DNA from: Candidatus Limnocylindrales bacterium
GTDB taxonomy: Bacteria; Moduliflexota; Moduliflexia; Moduliflexales; JAUQPW01
Reading direction: 5' to 3'
NCBI GenBank assembly: GCA_035559535.1
Contig: DATMBG010000022.1
Span: 186,001-250,000, forward strand
Length of the DNA stretch: 64,000 nt
Under the pieces are notes generated by a model that was not told where the DNA came from, did no database searches, and was given only the letters and a program-made list of their open reading frames with translations. Below are positions 1 through 8,911 of the stretch, in pieces (within the stretch, counting starts at the first letter, position 1; the number at the start of each line of letters is the position of its first letter). A program made the translations under genes and the position numbers.

Positions 1-3000
1 CTGGCACGTTTGCGATTCATATACTCAACCAATCTATTACACAAAATCTGGATGTAGAAAGGACTTCCCGCTGTAAGCTCCAGAATACGCTCAATGGCGC
101 GTTCCCGATAACGGCTTTCCCCGAAACGTCCACCGATACGAATCGGCTCATCAATCAATCGCATAGCATCTTCTCTCCTGAGATAAGTCACCCTTTCATC
201 TTGCGTTGTCCCAAATTCGTTTGGAAAACGTTGCTTGAACTTGGGCATCACATCCTGTCCAACGAGCACCGCGTTGAAAAAGTTATCTTGTAATAAGGCT
301 TTCCAGTTCTTCATAAATGATTCTGGGATGAACTCATTCATAATATACCCATAAATGTATGAGAACTCGTCTATCAACAGAATAACTCGCATCCCTTGCC
401 AGTCAGGTAAATTGGTAGTAGCCCGGCGAAAACTTTCAAAAATATCTCTGAAAAGTACTAATGGGCTTGGGTGCTGATAAAATTCCAAATCTGCAGGGAA
501 TGAAATCCCTGGCGGATTTTTGCCTTGTGAAACTTTATCCTCAATAGCATCTCGCAGCGCCTTCAGGATTGTCCAAAGAATCTGATAGAGGAAAGGAACT
601 TTTGAGTGTTCATCTAGAATCGCTCCGATATTGCCTATATTAAGAACAAGCAAATCATCTTTTGTCTCCAGTCTCTTTTTTAGATGATACAGAATAGATG
701 ACTTGCCAGCGCGCTTTTGCCCATAAATCACTACACACTTACTTTGGCTTCGCGATGTTTCAAGCGCTTTGGCCACATTTGCAATCAGGTCATCGCGCCC
801 ATAGAACATCGTTGGCTCGCCGACAATGCCACCTTCGGCATAAGGAGCGTATGGGTTTTCAATTTCCTCAAAATCCTGTTCTGAACTTAACCGAATTGAG
901 AAATTGGCAGCAGGCGTCTGTTGAATTTCTCCAGACCGCGTGCGGTAACGAGCATGTATAGGAAGTGAAAAAGCTTGGGCAGAGAGGGCCTCTTCACTCA
1001 GTTGAATAGGGACCCTCAAGATGCGCTGCTCGCCACCTCGCAAAGACCCATCCAATCTGACAGAAAACGTATCCTCATACTCTTGCACAACTAACTCTAA
1101 CGCCTCCGCAGGACTGCATCCTGTTCGATTACTAACTACGACCTGGACTTCTATAGAACGGTCATTGTCAGGTGTACAGGTTTCAATAGGCAAGCGTAAG
1201 GTCAATTGAGGCGTTGAAGTTTCATAGAGCTGTTCCAGGTAAACTTTTGTCTTCTCTTGGATACTCTTGACAAGCGGATACATCTCCTCTACCGAAATCT
1301 TTGTTGAACTTGCTTCAATCTCTCTCAGCAAGTCCTGGCATCTGTTCTCAATTTGAATGCAAAGTCGTTCCTTTTCTTCAAAGACTGTTTGAACACATAG
1401 GTCTAGAGCGGTTTCCAGTACTTTCTGTATTTGTATAGCCCTCTGTCGATCTAGGTCAAAAAAGAGATTTTCAGCAATCGCCTTGACCCTTTCTATACCG
1501 TGTTCAAGGGAAGCGGCGGTCAGTTCAACCTGAGCCAACGCGCGAAGCTCATTGAGCAAGGAACGTTGTTCATCCAGTTTTTTCCTCACCAATTCGTTCC
1601 ATAATTTGACAAAATCATCTAATTTTTTGACGGGCCCAACGCTTATACCTGATGCCCTTAAATACTCTAGCGCCATTGCCTGTAGTGACGATTTGTCATA
1701 AAGGCGGTTAAGCAAGCGACTAGCCGCATACCGGCTGCGGAAAACAAGATAAGCAATCGCCTCAAAGACTTTGTTTCGATCTGGGTGATGAGTTAGCACA
1801 TATTCGAGTGTTTCATCAATGGAAGGTATGCTGGGCTTGATGGGAATTTGCGCTGGTCCCATAGTCGAAAACAGAAATCTTACCAGAGCATTAACTGCAT
1901 CTTGTTCAATCCCTTGGCTCCGATCTCCATCGTATGCACTTAACGACTCGCAGTAAAACTCCCGTGCTGCGTCTAACGGTCTATTTTCAACAACAATTGC
2001 ATCACCAGAAGAAGCGAAGCTACGACAAAGGTACTTGTAGAACTGATTGGGATCTTCATCTTCCAGCAAGGAAGCTATTTTTGCCGCAGATAAATAGTAA
2101 CCAGCGCGCTCCCGCGGGCGAATAGTTCGAGAACGTGTTGCTAATTGCTCCAGTGTGAAAATATCATTGCGATCAAAATTCCGGCTTTGAATGTGATCCG
2201 CTCGCACTCCCTGATAATCACAACGCTCTAAGAAAAACCTAGCGAAGCCACTAATCTCTCTAGATACGTCCGATAGTGCTGTCTCTACAATGATCTCGTT
2301 AATCGGAAGCATCTGCCCCGCTTGAGCTTGTTTGATCGCTTCCAACAATTCTACAGCCTGCGCGTCAGGCGCAGTTTTCAGAATGCGATTCAGGATTTGT
2401 TCTGCTTCTTTGTAGCGGCCTTGTTTGAAGAGACAAAGCGCAATATTCCTCTGCGCTGTACGATTATCAGGCTGTGAACGTAGCACTTGGCGGAAAGTCT
2501 GTTCGGCCAAAGCATAATCTTCTTTCCTGAGATATCCAATGGCAATCTGCCATAAGATTTGCGCCTTCTTGGTTTCTGTAGTGGCTTGCTCAAGTTTCCT
2601 CTGTAGTAATGAAATGGCTTTATCATGCTGACCAGCGCTCTGATAGAAATTAATCAGCATATTATCTACAGATTGCTGGTTAGAAATCCGACTTCGGTTC
2701 CTTTCCAAAACCCGAACAGCCTCGTCTGAGCGTCCAAGTTGAACCAGCAACGCGGCCAAGTCTTTGACGGCACTTTCGACATTATCCCCTTGCTTGATAG
2801 CATCACGAAGCAACTGAACTGCTCGTTCTAGGTCTTTCTCGACCAACTGCACACGTTTAGCCCGCGCATAGGGATTTGACCCTCTAGGGACACCGATAAC
2901 TCTGGCATACTCACGCCACTTGTCGTATGCCTCTTGTGCCGATGGATAGTTTGAATTGGCCTCCAAAACTCTTTTTACAAGGGCAATTGCTTTAGAGTAA

Positions 3001-4331
3001 TCACCATCACTGGCATACTCAGTAGCCCTTGCAAACATCTGGTCGAGAGTGCGATGGAGTGTAACCCTAATAGCGATGGGACCCTTCGGCCCCTGGCTGG
3101 GTTCAAAAGTTACCGATATCCGTTTGCCAACTGAGAAATCGCGAAGTTGTTCAAGTAGGTCATCGTCGGATACTGCAGTGATATGGAAAAAGTAAGTTTC
3201 GCCATCGTTATCTTTCAAGAAGCCGAAACTGCGCTCTGGCTTGTAAGAGTAAATGAAGCCTTGCGGGTTGTCCGGAACTGCTTTTGCAGATTGGGTGGTT
3301 TTTGCTTCAACGAACTCTGAAATCACCTTTTGATATGTTTCGTCCGGCTGCCCTTGGAGACGTACAAAAGCATCCGGTATCAAATCTTGAGGCGCTCCCC
3401 CTTTTATCCAGCGTTGGACGATATCTGTGGCAAAAGGCTTGTTTCCACTGGCAAGAAGCAGGTAAATACCTGTTTCCAATAATAGCTCGATTTCTTTCTC
3501 TGAAACACTCGTAGATCTTCTCTGGGCTATATCTCTAATAGTTGGGTAGTTAGAGAACTTCTTGATCAAGCCAATGTAGACATACCAGGCGTGTAATACC
3601 TCTACGTTAGGAATTATTTGGAAGAAACGCCCAAAACCGTAACAAGCCAGACCATCTTGTCCACTTGTTAAAGCCTTTGTTGCCAAGTTATACCAGTCCC
3701 AAGCATTATCGGAGATAGATGCAGCAGTCTTATATAAATTCAAGGACTCTTGATAGTTTCCTAAAAGATGATGAAAATAGGCCAAATGCCGCTTTATCGA
3801 AGCAGAATGCGGAAATTGCTCTGAAAGGGAAGCGAGTTCATGTACTAAGGGTTGGATTCTTCCGAACTTTGCACTTAGTTCATTGATTTTCTCTGCGTAC
3901 TGATATTTATCCTTGACTCGGTTCCAAACTGTCAGTGCGCCAGCATTGTGCTTGCCTTTAATTTCATTCGCTGGGAAGACAAAATCTGGTGCTTTTATTT
4001 GTACGGAAGAAACCTGTTGTCGAGCCTGAAAACGCGCTTCGATTTCTAATAGTTTCTTGATGGCTTCTTGATCAACAGGCTCTGTAGATATGCGCACAGG
4101 CGCTGGCTTTAACCTTAAAGTTTGTTGAGGGGATTCAGATTCAGCGCCCTTGAGAACACGCCAGGTGCTTATCACTTCCGTCAAAATAGTTACCAACTCT
4201 CCGGCACTATCTAAAGTGACATGATCGCGTCCGATCTCTATTAGGACTCCGCTTATCTCACGACCGTCTTTGAGACTAAAGATTACTGTGCTACCTATTG
4301 AAATTTGGCGTTGAATTATTTGTGAAAGCAT
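1..4331 (-). CDS. Large multidomain TPR/cold-shock/AAA ATPase protein, C-terminus beyond window
   Basis: One open frame runs leftward from ATG 4331 off the window edge, at least 1443 codons; I checked the frame at four separated motifs. In order: an N-terminal beta-rich stretch (residues ~22-61, with KDGREISGVLIEIG) resembling an Sm-like fold; TPR-like helices; a cold-shock-type OB domain (~355-415) with SFGFLKDNDG and YFFHI matching RNP1/RNP2; further TPRs (~430-720); a coiled, charged region; and a P-loop ATPase with Walker A GQKRAGKSS (~1204) and Walker B VILLIDEF (~1316-1323), of the archaeal-type/STAND-like AAA kind. It lies just beyond the vapBC cassette. Two putative RNA-binding modules on a TPR-ATPase scaffold suggest an RNA-sensing regulator or a defence NTPase, but that is inference; I recognise no named family. 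The start has only a weak AGG upstream. Confidence 0.8.
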   Translation of the reverse strand, partial: MLSQIIQRQISIGSTVIFSLKDGREISGVLIEIGRDHVTLDSAGELVTILTEVISTWRVLKGAESESPQQTLRLKPAPVRISTEPVDQEAIKKLLEIEARFQARQQVSSVQIKAPDFVFPANEIKGKHNAGALTVWNRVKDKYQYAEKINELSAKFGRIQPLVHELASLSEQFPHSASIKRHLAYFHHLLGNYQESLNLYKTAASISDNAWDWYNLATKALTSGQDGLACYGFGRFFQIIPNVEVLHAWYVYIGLIKKFSNYPTIRDIAQRRSTSVSEKEIELLLETGIYLLLASGNKPFATDIVQRWIKGGAPQDLIPDAFVRLQGQPDETYQKVISEFVEAKTTQSAKAVPDNPQGFIYSYKPERSFGFLKDNDGETYFFHITAVSDDDLLEQLRDFSVGKRISVTFEPSQGPKGPIAIRVTLHRTLDQMFARATEYASDGDYSKAIALVKRVLEANSNYPSAQEAYDKWREYARVIGVPRGSNPYARAKRVQLVEKDLERAVQLLRDAIKQGDNVESAVKDLAALLVQLGRSDEAVRVLERNRSRISNQQSVDNMLINFYQSAGQHDKAISLLQRKLEQATTETKKAQILWQIAIGYLRKEDYALAEQTFRQVLRSQPDNRTAQRNIALCLFKQGRYKEAEQILNRILKTAPDAQAVELLEAIKQAQAGQMLPINEIIVETALSDVSREISGFARFFLERCDYQGVRADHIQSRNFDRNDIFTLEQLATRSRTIRPRERAGYYLSAAKIASLLEDEDPNQFYKYLCRSFASSGDAIVVENRPLDAAREFYCESLSAYDGDRSQGIEQDAVNALVRFLFSTMGPAQIPIKPSIPSIDETLEYVLTHHPDRNKVFEAIAYLVFRSRYAASRLLNRLYDKSSLQAMALEYLRASGISVGPVKKLDDFVKLWNELVRKKLDEQRSLLNELRALAQVELTAASLEHGIERVKAIAENLFFDLDRQRAIQIQKVLETALDLCVQTVFEEKERLCIQIENRCQDLLREIEASSTKISVEEMYPLVKSIQEKTKVYLEQLYETSTPQLTLRLPIETCTPDNDRSIEVQVVVSNRTGCSPAEALELVVQEYEDTFSVRLDGSLRGGEQRILRVPIQLSEEALSAQAFSLPIHARYRTRSGEIQQTPAANFSIRLSSEQDFEEIENPYAPYAEGGIVGEPTMFYGRDDLIANVAKALETSRSQSKCVVIYGQKRAGKSSILYHLKKRLETKDDLLVLNIGNIGAILDEHSKVPFLYQILWTILKALRDAIEDKVSQGKNPPGISFPADLEFYQHPSPLVLFRDIFESFRRATTNLPDWQGMRVILLIDEFSYIYGYIMNEFIPESFMKNWKALLQDNFFNAVLVGQDVMPKFKQRFPNEFGTTQDERVTYLRREDAMRLIDEPIRIGGRFGESRYRERAIERILELTAGSPFYIQILCNRLVEYMNRKRA

Positions 4332-4369
4332 CAAAATTACCTGATCATCAGTTTGGTATCTCCAACATT

Positions 4370-4433
4370 CCTTAACCTGTTGCCGCCCCGCGAAGCGCAG
4401 CGGAGCGGCGTCGGCTGCAAGCGCTAATTAGCC
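4370..4433 (-). repeat. attC-like integron recombination site (copy A)
   Basis: Read on the minus strand this starts GGCTAAT, ends GTTAAGG and encloses an imperfectly self-complementary GC-rich core, the layout of an integron attC site. It lies between the vapC stop and the next gene, where a cassette attC belongs. Over a 34-bp core containing GCGGCGTC and TGCAAGC it matches copy B (5106-5153) at about 26 positions in the same orientation. The outer R' box deviates from GTTRRRY at its last base, so the site may be degenerate. Confidence 0.6.
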
Positions 4434-4449
4434 AGCGTATCTTGTCTTT

Positions 4450-4836
4450 TCACCACAAGCGCGTAATTTCATAGGCATCAAATACCGCATCACTGCTTAC
4501 AAGGGACATCTGTTCGATTTGAGCCTGTGCTACCAGAAGACGATCGAAGGGATCACGATGATGGAAAGGTAAGGCCGCCACCTTCGCTGTATGGCTAATC
4601 ATAATATCAAGTAGCCCGATACGATTCAGACTCGGTTGGTGCGGGATGAACGTCTTAAAAGATTGTGCCAATTGTAACCGGCCAAGACTGATCTTGATGG
4701 CCATTTCCCACAGACTGGCAACGCTGAGATAAACGTCGTTGGTCAGATCTTCAATCAATGTCCGCGCAGTGGGACTGAGACGCTCATCTCCACCGATAAA
4801 CCCCAAGAAAGTGTGCGTATCGAGGAGCAGTTTCAT
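4450..4836 (-). CDS. vapC: VapC-type PIN-domain ribonuclease toxin
   Basis: This 128-aa protein is a complete PIN domain. The acidic metal-binding residues are visible: D6 in LLLDTHTF, E44 in SLWEM, D95/D98 in RDPFDRLLVAQA and D116. VapC toxins of this family are Mg-dependent endoribonucleases, usually cutting initiator tRNA or rRNA, and are held inactive by the partner antitoxin. It overlaps the upstream antitoxin gene by 4 nt, the usual coupled arrangement. The pair sits between two attC-like sites, so it reads as an integron gene cassette. No damage is visible and all catalytic residues are present. The RNA target cannot be told from sequence. Confidence 0.9.
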   Translation of the reverse strand: MKLLLDTHTFLGFIGGDERLSPTARTLIEDLTNDVYLSVASLWEMAIKISLGRLQLAQSFKTFIPHQPSLNRIGLLDIMISHTAKVAALPFHHRDPFDRLLVAQAQIEQMSLVSSDAVFDAYEITRLW

Positions 4837-5057
4837 GGCATATAGGTATTAAAGTCAGGGAGAGGTGCGTCAAAGTTGTCTGCCATGACAATCAGCCCTT
4901 TCGCGCTCCCAAATTGGCGACGGGCGACAGAGGCCACAGGCACCAGTTGTACGGCTTCTTGAAGATCTTTGACGATCAACACCGTTTCCCCTTTCAGTAC
5001 CGCATTAATCAACTCGAACAAACGGTCCTTGGCTTCTTCTAAATTGACTTGAAGCAT
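4833..5057 (-). CDS. Phd/YefM-type antitoxin partner of VapC
   Basis: This 74-aa protein has the N-terminal pattern of Phd/YefM antitoxins (LEEAKDRLFELINAVLKGE, then VLIVKDLQEAVQLVPV), which dimerise and bind operator DNA. The C-terminal tail (FDAPLPDFNTYMP) is the type of extended segment that wraps the PIN toxin. It is first in a two-gene operon with vapC and overlaps it by 4 nt. The family normally represses its own promoter, which would lie between its start and the attC-like copy B; I see no clear operator. AGGAGGACAAA precedes the ATG and supports the start. Confidence 0.88.
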   Translation of the reverse strand: MLQVNLEEAKDRLFELINAVLKGETVLIVKDLQEAVQLVPVASVARRQFGSAKGLIVMADNFDAPLPDFNTYMP

Positions 5058-5105
5058 TTTGTCCTCCTTTCCGCGTTCTCACTCTGCATTGTGCCACCTT
5101 GTGCT

Positions 5106-5153
5106 GGCTAACGGTCTGTGTTTCGCGGCGTCAGGTGCAAGCACGTATTAACC
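5106..5153 (-). repeat. attC/attI-like integron site (copy B)
   Basis: On the minus strand it begins GGTTAAT and ends GTTAGCC. The latter is a perfect match to the integron R' box GTTRRRY, and the two ends are inverted partners with two mismatches. The core GTGCTTGCACCTGACGCCGC matches copy A. It lies between the integrase relic and the antitoxin start, the position expected of the boundary before the first cassette. It is shorter than copy A (48 versus 64 bp). Confidence 0.6.
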
Positions 5154-5224
5154 TGCGTTCTTTGTGAAAGACTAAATTCTTGCATAATAAGGTATATGCT
5201 TTGGTTCTGCGTTTTTATCGCCTG

Positions 5225-5587
5225 TTACAATCTTCCTGAGAATATAAGGTGGCTCAGAACCACCTTGACCTCTTCGCACGTCAGGACAATGGGCAAGCGC
5301 TTTGGCTTCCGGACGCAAATTACTGACCAAGATCGCCGATGTCACGTCCCAGAAAGGCGCTGACTCGTTCCTTCAGGGCTAACTGAGAGAAAAGCATTGA
5401 TTTCCGGCTCGCCCATCTCCGCTGGATGGTGCTTGTTGTGAAAGAAGATGAACCGCTTGATCCATATCACATAGACATCTTCAGTTTGTGGGCTGTAATG
5501 ACGGGCGTGAAGCACCTGACGGACTTGATCCAGAGGCTTTGGCTTGGTAGCGCCAGCACCACTTCCCACCAGACCCTTGTTATCCAT
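5225..5587 (-). pseudogene. Decayed integron integrase (IntI-like tyrosine recombinase)
   Basis: From ATG 5587 the frame reads PKPLDQVRQVLHARHYSPQ, then EDVYVIWIKRFIFFHN and MGEPEINAFLS, the SAM-like N-terminal domain typical of integron integrases. A frameshift follows. The next frame gives LALKERVSA, then jumps to LGRDIGDLGQ, missing about 16 residues of the usual ALxALLFLYREV segment. A second frameshift leads to RKPKRLPIVLTCEEVKVVL, the characteristic start of the catalytic domain. The frame then ends, and the catalytic R-H-R-Y residues are absent. This is therefore a broken gene with at least two frameshifts, an internal deletion and C-terminal loss. It points toward the cassettes, as in inverted integrons. 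Confidence 0.85.
5247..5267. other. Short hairpin inside the integrase relic
   Basis: AAGGTGG and CCACCTT form a 7-bp stem around a 7-nt loop. There is no T-tract, so it is not an obvious terminator. It lies within the decayed catalytic-domain region of the integrase. Confidence 0.4.
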
Positions 5588-5594
5588 CGCCCTA

Positions 5595-5615
5595 TCAAGC
5601 GGGACGCTTAACCTA
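5595..5615. repeat. Short palindromic repeat, copy 1
   Basis: A 21-bp word containing the hairpin AAGCG-GGA-CGCTT followed by AACCTA occurs here and, base for base, at 34542-34562. A diverged inverted copy lies at 38629-38649. This copy sits just upstream of the integrase relic start. The size and palindromic core resemble REP-type elements. Confidence 0.6.
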
Positions 5616-5687
5616 ACTTATCATAACAAAACAAGCGAATTACTCGGTCAGAATTGGCAGGGAGGGCCTTTGCAGCCACATAACCGA

Positions 5688-6860
5688 TTATTTTGGCCAG
5701 GGATGCCGGGCTATTTCCTTCTCATTAAGATCCGTTCCCCATCCGGGTTTCTGGGGGATTTTAAGATAGCCATTCTGGATCACTGGAGGGTCTGTGACGA
5801 TCTCATCTTTCCAGGGAACATCATCGACATCTGTTTCCATGATGCGCACGTTAGGGACACAGGCACAGAGATGCGCACTCATCAAGGTGGAAAGGTGGCT
5901 GTAGTAGTTATGGGGTGCAATATTGATTTCATAGGTCTCGGCCAGGTCCGCTATCTTCTTTGACTGGGTAAATCCATTCCAGGGCACATCGATCATGGCA
6001 ATATCCATGGCATGTTTATCGAAAAAGGGCCGGTAGCCTCGTAATGTGTAAAGATTTTCGCCTGAACAGATACGGGTGGTCGTGGATTGTTTGACCTGAA
6101 GGAGGGCGTCGGGATCATAAGTATCCACTTCCAACCATAAAAGGTTAAAAGGTTCTACGGCTTTCGCAATACGTATATTTCCTTCCGTTTTAAAATTGAA
6201 GTTCAAATCCAGGCAGATATCCACCTCTTCACCTACCGCCTGTCGAAGGGTTCCGATTAAGTTTTCAATGTCCCGCAGGATGGTATGCGTAATATTTTGG
6301 TCGGTAGTTCCATATCCACCACCGAATCCTTGCCAGACGACACGGGGAGGATCTCCAGGGGTTATAATGTTGGTTTTGAGCGCGGTAAACCCTCGACTTA
6401 CAACTTCCCGTCCGAGGTTTGCAATATCCTCCAGGGAACGTAAAGGTGGGGTCCCCAGGATCTGGGGGTACATGGCCCGATAAGTCCCACAGTGGGACCA
6501 ATACAACCGGACCTGGTCTCGAGTAGGTCCACCAAATAATTCATAAACAGGAATCCCTAATGCTTTGGCTTTAAGATCGCATAAAGCGTTGTCGATTCCG
6601 GCAATTGCCTGTTGAGCTATTCCGCCGGGATTCTGCCGCATAGCCCGGTACATATCCCAATATAGTTTCTCAATGGGCCTTGGATCCCGACCCAACAAAA
6701 GGGGTGTAAGATCCTGAACACAGGCCGCTATGGCAAACGGGGCCCTGGGATTACTAAACTCTCCATACCCTGTAAGACCTTCATCTGTTTGAATTTTCAC
6801 GAACGACCACGGTCGCCAACCTGCATCGCAATGAATCGTTTCAACTTTGGTTATTTTCAT
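5688..6860 (-). CDS. Mandelate racemase/muconate lactonizing enzyme family dehydratase
   Basis: This 390-aa enolase-superfamily enzyme has an N-terminal capping domain and a C-terminal barrel. Visible residues are K162 in LKTN, metal ligands D218 (DLNFN), E244 (LWLEVD) and E268 (SGEN), and H317 (APHNYYSHL) as a likely catalytic base. Members abstract a proton alpha to a carboxylate; the galactonate-dehydratase-like branch dehydrates sugar acids. The setting, with a sugar ABC transporter and a lactonase-like protein upstream, favours sugar-acid dehydration, but the substrate cannot be named. It is last in a leftward run, 59 nt after the hydrolase gene. The start is preceded only by weak purines. 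Confidence 0.85.
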   Translation of the reverse strand: MKITKVETIHCDAGWRPWSFVKIQTDEGLTGYGEFSNPRAPFAIAACVQDLTPLLLGRDPRPIEKLYWDMYRAMRQNPGGIAQQAIAGIDNALCDLKAKALGIPVYELFGGPTRDQVRLYWSHCGTYRAMYPQILGTPPLRSLEDIANLGREVVSRGFTALKTNIITPGDPPRVVWQGFGGGYGTTDQNITHTILRDIENLIGTLRQAVGEEVDICLDLNFNFKTEGNIRIAKAVEPFNLLWLEVDTYDPDALLQVKQSTTTRICSGENLYTLRGYRPFFDKHAMDIAMIDVPWNGFTQSKKIADLAETYEINIAPHNYYSHLSTLMSAHLCACVPNVRIMETDVDDVPWKDEIVTDPPVIQNGYLKIPQKPGWGTDLNEKEIARHPWPK

Positions 6861-6864
6861 TTAG

Positions 6865-6919
6865 ATATAAAAATCAAGGATCAGGAGCCGGAATAAAGAT
6901 GGCTTCTGACCCCTGATTC
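6865..6919. repeat. Intergenic imperfect palindrome (ATCAGGAG word)
   Basis: GGATCAGGAGCCGGAA is followed by GGCTTCTGACCCCTGATTCC, an approximate inverted repeat filling the gap between two leftward genes. It is one of several such spacers in this window and may act as a processing or stabilising hairpin. Confidence 0.45.
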
Positions 6920-7765
6920 CTAAAGGAATTCTAAAAGCTTCTCAAGGATAATTTCGGGTTTTTCCTCAGGTAGAAAATGACCGCATTCGGGAATTGCTTC
7001 CCCTCGAACATCCTGAGCAAACTCTTGCCAAATTTCAAGGACATTAAAAAGATGGAGGACACTCCCTCCACCCCACAGGACCAGCGTGGGCATTTTCAGT
7101 TTCTTACCCACATCCTGTTTATCTTGAGACCAGTCTTCGGAGATTCCGGCCCGGTAATCATTGAAGCCTCCCCGTAAGGCACCGGGTGCAGAATACGTGT
7201 GTACGTATTCTGCGATGACTTCAGGTGTGAAAACCGCCCGGTTATAGGCCCAGGTTGTAAAAAAGTAACGGAGGTAGGCTTCTACATTGGCACCTACCAG
7301 GAGCTCGGGTAAATCCGGCACCAGATGAAAGAACCAGTGCCAATAACCCCGGGCGATCTCGGCATTTACCCGCTCAAAGACAGCTCGGGTAGGTACGATA
7401 TCCAGGATAACCAGTTTTTCAACTTCCTCGGAATAATCCAGACCGTACCGGTGGGATACGCGTGCTCCTCGATCATGACCCACCAGCTTAATCCGATTAT
7501 AACCAAGGGACCGAACTAATTCATGGATGTCGGTAGCCATGGTCCGTTTATCATAACCCCCGGCAGGTTTATCCGAGTAACCGTAACCCCGCAGGTCAGG
7601 AGCCACGACGGTATAGTGTTTCGCCAAAGCCGGAATAATCAGCCGCCACTGATACCAGCTTTGAGGCCATCCATGTAACAAAACCAGCAAGGGACCACTC
7701 CCTTGAATAACATAGTGCAATCGAATACCGTTTACATAAGCCATGCGGTGCTGCCATGTTTCCAT
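6920..7765 (-). CDS. Alpha/beta hydrolase, haloacetate dehalogenase/epoxide hydrolase type
   Basis: This 281-aa alpha/beta-fold hydrolase has the oxyanion motif HGWPQSW (31-37), nucleophile elbow VGHDRGAR with D98 as nucleophile, and a late CGHFLPEEKPE carrying the catalytic histidine. The DRGARVS block followed by LVILDIVPT, and a cap with WHWFF and DYRAG, closely follows the pattern of fluoroacetate dehalogenases. Epoxide hydrolases share the Asp nucleophile, and a lactonase or ester role is possible. It lies between the Ldh-type oxidoreductase (37 nt upstream) and the enolase-superfamily gene. No signal peptide is seen, so it is cytoplasmic. Confidence 0.82.
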   Translation of the reverse strand: METWQHRMAYVNGIRLHYVIQGSGPLLVLLHGWPQSWYQWRLIIPALAKHYTVVAPDLRGYGYSDKPAGGYDKRTMATDIHELVRSLGYNRIKLVGHDRGARVSHRYGLDYSEEVEKLVILDIVPTRAVFERVNAEIARGYWHWFFHLVPDLPELLVGANVEAYLRYFFTTWAYNRAVFTPEVIAEYVHTYSAPGALRGGFNDYRAGISEDWSQDKQDVGKKLKMPTLVLWGGGSVLHLFNVLEIWQEFAQDVRGEAIPECGHFLPEEKPEIILEKLLEFL

Positions 7766-7802
7766 ATTTTTTTATTTTTCCCCAAAGGCGCAGAATAACC
7801 CA

Positions 7803-8876
7803 CTAGGATCGAATCGGAGATGCATCTACTCCTAATTGTTCTGCAGCCGTTATGATTCCCTTCAAGGTATCTTCGTTCAGGGGAATTCCTTCCTTTCGAT
7901 ATTTTATCTCGGTTTCCGCTTCTAATTCACCCGGGGAATAGATTCGGTCAAAGCCCGGAGCTTTACGCCCATGACGAATTTGCCGAATAATTCCATCGAC
8001 CCGCTGCTTAAATCGGGCCACATCCTCAAAGGCGGCTATTTTCAGGGCCATGAAAAAATGACCATCCTGCCCGGCCTTTGCTCCTTTTTCCAGATCCCCT
8101 AACTCGGTTCCGTAGCTGGCCCCTGACAAGACTGCCGAGAGAATCCCCATGATCAGAGCCAGCGAAGTTCCTTTGTATTCGCCAATTGGCTGGAGTAGAC
8201 CCTCCAGGGCCTTCGCCGGATCGGTCGTTGGACGTCCCTCTGCATCAAAGGCCCAGGTGCTGGGAATCTGTAAGCCCTTCTGATGATAAACCTCGATCTT
8301 ACCCCGGGCCGAATAACTAAAGGCAGCATCATAGACAATGGGAATCTCCTCGCCTGCAGGAATGGCTACACTCAGTGGATTGATCCCCAGAATTCGGTCT
8401 ATTCCACCCCATGGAGCCATAGTCGGAAGTGCATTGGTTGTTGCCAGACCGATCATGTCTTCGGGGAGAGCCATCATGGTATAATAGGCCATCGCTCCAC
8501 AATGATTACTTCCTCCAACCGCTGCCACAGCTACCCCGGTAGTCCGGGCCCGTTCAATGACCTGACGCATGGCAAAGGTAGATCCAATCTGCCCCATACT
8601 GTTACCCCCATGGATTACCAGGGCAGCCCCGGTATCCTTTACCACCCGGGGTCGTCCTTTTGGATTCACCCCTGTCTGCAACCTCTTAACATAGTTGGGT
8701 ACCCGCATGACCCCATGGGAATGAACCCCCCGCAGGTCCGCTACTACCAATGTCTCGGTTAACAACTCTGCATCCTCTGCCGACATCCCACAACGTTGGA
8801 AAATAGATTGAACGACTTTTTTAAGTGTATCGGCCGGAATTCTCCGTTCTTTTTCGCTTCCAGGATATGTCCCCAT
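7803..8876 (-). CDS. Ldh family NAD(P)-dependent oxidoreductase (malate/L-lactate dehydrogenase type)
   Basis: This 357-aa protein belongs to the non-Rossmann malate/L-sulfolactate/ureidoglycolate dehydrogenase family. Family blocks seen are DLRGVHSHGVMRVPNYV, the MGQIGSTFAM stretch, GGSNHCGAMAYY with the conserved histidine, TTNALPTMAPWGG, and GINPLSVAIP. These enzymes oxidise 2-hydroxyacids or reduce 2-ketoacids with NAD(P). In a sugar-acid cluster it may reduce a keto intermediate; the substrate is unknown. A GGGGAGG lies 13 nt before the ATG, and a 9-bp inverted repeat lies about 36 nt upstream, so it may begin its own transcription unit with the next two genes. Confidence 0.88.
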   Translation of the reverse strand: MGTYPGSEKERRIPADTLKKVVQSIFQRCGMSAEDAELLTETLVVADLRGVHSHGVMRVPNYVKRLQTGVNPKGRPRVVKDTGAALVIHGGNSMGQIGSTFAMRQVIERARTTGVAVAAVGGSNHCGAMAYYTMMALPEDMIGLATTNALPTMAPWGGIDRILGINPLSVAIPAGEEIPIVYDAAFSYSARGKIEVYHQKGLQIPSTWAFDAEGRPTTDPAKALEGLLQPIGEYKGTSLALIMGILSAVLSGASYGTELGDLEKGAKAGQDGHFFMALKIAAFEDVARFKQRVDGIIRQIRHGRKAPGFDRIYSPGELEAETEIKYRKEGIPLNEDTLKGIITAAEQLGVDASPIRS

Positions 8877-8911
8877 GTGAATTTTTTTACCTCCCCTTTA
8901 TACTTTTTAAC

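Noticed and set aside
5118-5363. Plus-strand 81-aa frame over the integron relic
   Set aside because: It overlaps attC-like copy B and the integrase relic and shows no protein family; a shadow frame.
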